Assembly: GCA_963576565.1 (NCBI GenBank) | Contig: OY755040.1 | Coordinates: forward strand, 21,621,543-21,685,542 | Direction: 5' to 3' | Length of the DNA: 64,000 bases | From: Aspidapion aeneum | Lineage: Eukaryota > Arthropoda > Insecta > Coleoptera > Brentidae | Shown: in pieces, positions 59,222 to 64,000 of the stretch | Position numbering within the stretch: the first letter of the stretch is position 1 | Layout of the letters: every line of letters begins with the position of its first letter | Position numbers and translations under genes: made by a program | The notes under the pieces: model-generated | What the model was told of the DNA's origin: nothing | Database searches by the model: none | The model's input: the letters and a program-made list of their open reading frames with translations, nothing else

Positions 59222-59263
59222 CTGAGGAGTCCCATAAGGACGAAACAGTTAACTGTCAAGACT
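59216..59263 (+). ncRNA. Hammerhead ribozyme, family A, copy 2
   Basis: Same layout as 40411-40458: stem I AGTGTT, CTGAGGA (59222-59228), stem II GTCC-CATAA-GGAC (59229-59241), GAAA, stem III CAGTTAACTG, GTC ending at 59257, and stem I 3' strand AAGACT. Stem I has one G-G mismatch, so this copy may be weaker. The downstream repeat body continues to about 59430 (GATCTTGGACCCCCGTG, CCCACGGAAAAATA). Confidence 0.7.
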
Positions 59264-59595
59264 TATTAGGTGCCCATTAGATCTTGGACCCCCGTGAGGT
59301 TAAGCTTTCAAGCTACCCACGGAAAAATATGAGAGAAACAAAAATTTTTTTTTTCCCGATTAGCCACGAAACTTGTTTGATTTTTAAATTCACGGGTACG
59401 AAATTTCACGTTTGTTAAAAATTTTAAGTTTAAGGATTTTAAGGGTTAAAAAGTATCCTGTATTTAAAATTGTGTTCTGAGAATAGAGTCTAAATAAACA
59501 GGAGACAAAGACTTAACAATAATGACATAATTTTTCTGGACGAACCGATAGTTTCTTACCTAGAAGTTTAAAGATAAGGACAAAATAAAACTTAC

Positions 59596-59652
59596 CATCC
59601 AATGTAAACTACGGTATGTGCTTTCAAGATTTTCCGTGTTGGGCGTCATTAT
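59596..59652 (-). CDS. IPO11: Importin-11, tentative exon
   Basis: A TATTTAG acceptor and GTAAGT donor bound 19 codons in phase 0 at both ends, reading IMTPNTENLESTYRSLHWM. In importin-11 a poorly conserved linker with P.N.E.. lies just upstream of the DAVYNAVG segment, and the phase fits the exon at 54249. The similarity is weak, and the expected next segment is missing, so this may be chance. Confidence 0.35.
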
Positions 59653-60284
59653 CTAAATAAAAATGTTAATATTTTTGCCAGAAAAGTACTTAACTTTTAG
59701 TTAAAAAGTTCCATTATAAAAAAAGATGTGTTAACTAGCTACATAAATCGATTAAGGGTTAAAGAATTTCCCGTTTATTTTTTGTACTTAAGATCCAATT
59801 TCTTCCCATTTCCTTTATTGGGAATCATAGTGTGACTTTAATTAAAACTGAAATTTGGAATTTATAAAAAATAATATAAATACATTTTTTTTAAAACTGA
59901 GGCAACATTTTTTGTTACTACTGAGTCCGAGAATTTTTTTCTTTTTCATAAAAAAACAACAACTCCTATATTAACTATAGTAAGTTTGGTTAAGCTGCAT
60001 AACGGGTTGCCTACGAGTGCAGTTCTATCCCAAATAACATTTTAGGGCATATTGGGAAGTTGAAGGGTCAAAATTTCCAATCATATGTTTAATACCACAT
60101 CAATAGACGAAACTTGTCATAGATGGCGCTTCTGCGTCTCAGACAAGACGATGCCAGTGTGCTTAAACTTTCGAGTGCTCGAGCCAGTTCGCTAGATGGC
60201 GCTACACCTTGGAGTTTACTCGCATTGCACAGACGCGAGTATTTCATATGTAGGAGTTGGTTTTGGTTTAAATTGGCTTACCTG

Positions 60285-60345
60285 GGTTTGCTGTTCTCTA
60301 CTGATGACGTGAAACACACAGAAACGTACGTCTAGAGATGCAACC
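60285..60345 (+). ncRNA. Hammerhead ribozyme, family B, copy 1
   Basis: Stem I distal GGTT(T)GC (60285-60291) pairs with GCAACC (60340-60345). An internal loop TGT/T separates it from proximal TCTCTA (60295-60300), which pairs with TAGAGA (60333-60338). The core is CTGATGA (60301-60307), GAAA (60321-60324), short stem III CGTACG (60325-60330) and GTC ending at 60332. Stem II is short (GTG-AAACA-CAC, with a C/A mismatch at its base), the weakest point. The bulged stem I with an internal loop is as expected for a fast-cleaving type I hammerhead. Confidence 0.8.
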
Positions 60346-60742
60346 TTGTGTAAGTAGGAAAAAAACCAAAATCAACTCTTCCTTCTCCTTCTGACACTCG
60401 CAAGTTAGAGGCACACATACCTTTGTGTGAAGTATAAAATTCGTTTTGATTTTTATGGATCCACACACAGCACGTTTTCCATCTTTCTTCTTTGCATATA
60501 CTTCGGGCAGTACGGCCTTTTAGTTGCTACGTGATTACGTGGTTTTAATACCACATCAATGGACGAAACTTGTCATAGATGGCGCTTCTGCGTCTCAGAC
60601 AAGACGATGCCAGTATGCTTAAACTTTCGAGTGCTCGAGCCAGTTTGCTAGATGGCGCAACACCTTGGTGTTTACTCGCATTGCACAGACGCGAGTATTT
60701 CATATGTAGAGGAGTTGGTTTTGGTTAAAATTGGCTTACCTG

Positions 60743-60803
60743 GGTTTGCTGTTCTCTACTGATGACGTGAAACACACAGAAACGTACGTCTAGAGATGCA
60801 ACC
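60743..60803 (+). ncRNA. Hammerhead ribozyme, family B, copy 2
   Basis: Identical in every ribozyme position to copy 1: GGTTTGC (60743-60749), TCTCTA, CTGATGA (60759-60765), GAAA (60779-60782), CGTACG, GTC ending at 60790, TAGAGA and GCAACC (60798-60803). Cleavage at both sites would release a 458-nt RNA covering 60333-60790. Confidence 0.8.
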
Positions 60804-60908
60804 TTGTGTAAGTAGGAAAACAACCAAAATCAACTCTTCCTTCTCCTTCTGACACTCGCAAGTTGGGCACACATACCTTTGTGTGAAGTATAATATTCGT
60901 TTTGATTT

Positions 60909-61804
60909 CTACTATTTTCTTTAAAAAAATTGCTTCGAAGGTAAAGGTTTGGTTGGTCATTAACTGGAACAAATAACCCAAGAAATCGATATTTATAGAC
61001 AAGAATTTTTGAAGAAATCTAAATTTTTTCCCTCTTTGTAAGTTTTTAAACTCGTTTCAGCTATAAAGGCAAATGGAGGAGACAATTTGTGCCAAGCCTA
61101 ACCTAGTATTCTACTTTAAGATTCTTGATTGCCGTGGGCATTTTTAAGACAACATAGCTTACAAAACAGTGTTAATTTTGACGTTAAAAACTTGAAAGTT
61201 AACAATTTTTTGGTTTGCTACGTAAGTTAGAGTTACTTATTTTTTACCTAAATTAATTCCTTTAAATCAGGGCCTTATTTCATTAAGCTACAGGTTGAAA
61301 ATTATTATTCTTAACATACAAGTACGATATAAACCAATTGTTCAACTATATAGGAAAATCTTCCATTTTATTTAACCATATGAAAACTTCGGCGTTGCAC
61401 TTTATTTTGTCCTAATAAAAAAACGCATGAGTGGTTGAAAATAAGAAACCGAAAACACAGCCCTGTCAGGGAGTAGTGGTGGGAGACTATGCTGTGTGGG
61501 AGTCTTGACATAACCTAACATTTTCTTTAGCTAACGTAAGTTTCGCTTGTTTCAGATGAAGTCACAACACCGCGGCCATTTTAGCTAGAGGACAACCAAA
61601 CCTTGAACCAATGTTAATATTGTTAAGATTGTTTCGTGTTTTACCTTATTTTTGTGTTTATTTTTTTACGAAAAACTAAAAAAACACTTAAAACAAACAA
61701 CCAAAATGTTTACCACTAATTATTTTTGAATATTCGGACAATTTTGTAGTATAGCAGTGATTGTTATCGAGTTGCCAAAAATATAATTTTTTCTCGATTT
61801 AAAT
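60909..61804. other. No gene recognised
   Basis: AT-rich spacer without a convincing frame or repeat. Confidence 0.5.
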
Positions 61805-62340
61805 TTGCCGTCAAACTTCCATGATACCAATTTGTATGAGAGGAAAAGAACGGTGAGGAGCTGTAAAGATTCGCTGAATGCGCTTGCTAGCGCTAACAAT
61901 GTGTCATTAGTATGGATACCTGGGTATTCTGGGCATGTGGGAAATGAAGCCGCAGACCTAGCAGCGAGGGAAGCGGCATCTGCTAAATCAACCATATTAA
62001 AATGGATGAAGAATAGCTTCCAACAATACTGGATAAATATACCAGAACTGGCTCACTCTAAAGAGTTCATTAAAGAACGTTGTAGAAACAGAGCCAAGAA
62101 CATTATTGGACTTACCAGATAGGAGATATGTATAGTGACTGGTCTTTTTACGGGTCACTGTCGACTGAGAGTATCCATGCACAGAATTGGACTCAGAAGA
62201 GACCGAATGTAGACTCTGTATGGAGGACACTTTCGGTAAACCTGAGATTGACTCAGAAGATCTGAACAGTGTCTTACCCAAACTGCTAGCCGGCGTTTTT
62301 GGAGGATTAGGAATACAGTGGTGAGAAACCACTTAAAAGT
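61805..62340 (+). pseudogene. LINE RNase H fragment
   Basis: 61880-62000 encodes ALASANNVSLVWIPGYSGHV and NEAADLAAREAAS, the last RNase H motifs with a catalytic Asp. Then come KEFIKERCRNRAKNIIGLTR and, after a stop and frameshift, GLFTGHCRLRVSMHRIG, the linker to the C-terminal zinc motif of RNase-H-bearing LINEs. It is a different family from the copies at 29877 and 35604, as its sequence and 3' end differ. No reverse transcriptase is present. Confidence 0.75.
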
Positions 62341-62567
62341 GAGCTACAATAGACCCACTGGTGGTCGCAGTGGAAGGGCTGCAAGGCCCAGTCACATATG
62401 AATCACCATCAACATCATGAGAGGAAGAGAGGGAAACAGTTAAAGAAAAAAGAGAGTGGCGCATGCACAGCTGAAAAAATTGGATTCCGGTTTGCCTTTT
62501 AACATTTGTGATGAACATAACCTACATAATTTTCTCATGTCAACATTGCCGATTCTATGTTATAATA

Positions 62568-63194
62568 TACATGGTGTTCCAACTAAAAGGTAACAGAAGA
62601 GAGAATTTAAAGAAACGCTCGAATACGTCGATTTTGTTTGCGAGGGGGAAATTTTTGTGGCACGCACCATCTTCGAGGGGTATACTTTACCCCTATATTT
62701 TGAATAGGGAAAGTGGGTCTAGTGGTACCTTGTTTTGAAGCTCTCTTGAATATCTTTATAACCATGCAAAAACTTTGAAAAGCCATAGATTAGTTTTTGA
62801 GATATTTGCTTTTAAATTTTTAAATTTTACATGGAATGATAAAATAAAAATTAAATCCGAAAAATATAAAATTCTGATTAAATTTTTATTTTATCAGTCC
62901 ATGTTAAATTTGAAAGTTTGAAGGTAATTATCTCAAAAACTAATGGATAGATTTTTGAAATTTTTACATGGTTGTAAAGACATTCAAGAGGCCTTCAAAA
63001 CAAGGTATCACTAGACCCAGTTTCCCTATTAAAAATATAGGGGTAAAGTATACCCCTCGAAGATGGTGCGTGCTACAAAAATTTCAAGATGTGTCCCCCT
63101 CGTACACAAAATCGACGTGTCCGAGCGTTTGTCCAAATTCGCAGGAAAAATATCCAAAAAGACGTCTGTTACCTTTTAGTTGGGACACACTGTA
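62568..63194. mobile_element. Palindromic MITE, about 300-bp arms, TA flanks
   Basis: The ends are GTGTTCCAACTAAAAGGTAA and its complement TTACCTTTTAGTTGGGACAC, next to TA on both sides (62568-62569, 63193-63194). The arms continue in mirror image through GCACCATCTTCGAGGGGTAT, CTTTACCCCTATATTTT, AGTGGTACCTTGTTTTGAAG and TTTTTGAGAT to the centre near 62880. Long-armed, TA-flanked elements with such ends are Tc1/mariner-type MITEs. Confidence 0.8.
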
Positions 63195-64000
63195 TATTAT
63201 AATCTATAATCTTTGTGCTAAATATAAGAAATTTTGGCTACGACAATAGACAATGCGCATTTGTGGGCGAAAACAATAGTAAGGCAACCTCTAAGACAAT
63301 GCTCCCGGAAGAGGATAGACGCCATGTTTTTTGTTCTTTTTGAAAAAAAAAATATTTTGTTTTTGTTAATTTTACTTAAACAATCCCAATAATTTTCCGT
63401 AAAACGATGTAACTGAATTGCTTTCATGATCAAACATCAACATTTGCTTATAAATTTAAAAAAAAATACAGATTTTGAAGGGTGCGTGCATTTTTTGGAG
63501 GTAAAAGTCATTGGTCCTACGAAACTATTTCTGGCGCACTATAACCTCTATACGATTACAATAGTTCCTCTTTTTTTATTTTTATTTAAAAATGTTTTCA
63601 TTTCTTTCTATTCTGACAGATATAAAGGGCGCCACAAAATAGAGACCCCAGAAGGCATTTTGAGTTATTTTGAACCATATGGGGTAAAATGAAGTTGAAA
63701 ACTTGTCCAAACACAGACATATTGTCCAAACATTGGTCAAAGTCTCATCTAGGTAACTAAGACATGCAAGACAAACTGTGCATAATTACTTATTTACTAA
63801 CCACTTTGGGAAAATGTAGGAAAATTTCCCTGGTTTTTAACCTATTAATTTTGTATAGGAAAAAAATTACTTTCCTATTTTAAGTTCACCCAATTTTAAC
63901 CAAAAATGTTACTTGGGATTGCAGTCAAATTTTCAGCTTTCCAATGGTAATGTCAAACGCCCACTTTTTTTTTTTTTTTGGTTTGTTGTGAAATCTAATC
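63195..64000. other. No gene recognised
   Basis: Frames at 63218-63433 (minus) and 63426-63692 (plus) show no domain. Upstream exons of importin-11 are expected beyond this edge. Confidence 0.5.

Larger units (their letters stand above)
60091..60908 (+). mobile_element. Retrozyme-like tandem repeat, one full unit plus one partial
   Basis: Unit 1 (60091-60546) and unit 2 (60547 to about 60908) are near-identical direct repeats starting AATACCACATCAAT. They share TAGATGGCGCTTCTGCGTC, GAGTGCTCGAGCCAGT, GATGGCGC, the hammerhead, and ATACCTTTGTGTGAAGTATA. Each contains one complete hammerhead, and the two cleavage sites are 458 nt apart. There is no ORF. Tandem noncoding repeats of a few hundred bp with one type I hammerhead each are the signature of animal retrozymes, which are transcribed, self-cleave and circularise, and depend on another retroelement's enzyme. 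Confidence 0.8.

Noticed and set aside
63426..63692. 88-residue plus-strand frame
   Set aside because: Low-complexity hydrophobic content with no recognisable domain or splice context.

Overview
This window is AT-rich animal nuclear DNA, most likely from an insect, and is dominated by transposable elements. The only host protein gene I can support is on the minus strand: the C-terminal half of an importin-11 type nuclear transport receptor (IPO11; Ran-binding karyopherin-beta family). Eight exons between 37595 and 54249 fit together by splice site, phase and protein similarity; a ninth at 59596-59652 is tentative. The N-terminal half would lie beyond the right edge. Two conserved segments, one before the last exon and one before the 54078-54249 exon, were not located. 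One tRNA-like gene (26937-27007, minus) has a glycine-tRNA body with an AGA anticodon.

Left part (1-14.1 kb): dispersed and tandem repeats; a 1.3-1.7 kb direct duplication (1190-2514 and 7797-9525) whose second copy carries a 413-bp insertion; a hAT-type MITE; a triplicated, decayed minus-strand transposon ORF (5.2-7.6 kb); and a nearly intact non-LTR retrotransposon (ORF2 10916-13723, with a (TTCA)n tail).

Middle (15.2-37 kb): a 1.63-kb unit repeated 2.3 times, interrupted by a 486-bp insertion with a TTA target duplication; a row of hairpins with different stems but a shared loop (21.5-21.8 kb); a ZMYM/TTF-type hAT remnant; reverse transcriptase and RNase H fragments of several LINEs; and a nest of inverted repeats at 32.95-35.4 kb.

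Right part (37.6-64 kb): the importin gene, with introns filled by a P-like/THAP element with an 8-bp target duplication, a broken mariner, tandem copies of a Ty3/Gypsy reverse transcriptase segment, and a 2.6-kb TIR element that makes up most of one intron. Most notable are hammerhead ribozyme motifs: two in tandem 458 nt apart (60285-60345 and 60743-60803), matching the layout of animal retrozymes, and two of a second family (40411-40458 and 59216-59263), one of which abuts a 191-bp inverted repeat. Assignments rest on reading the sequence and on remembered family features; no search or folding program was run.
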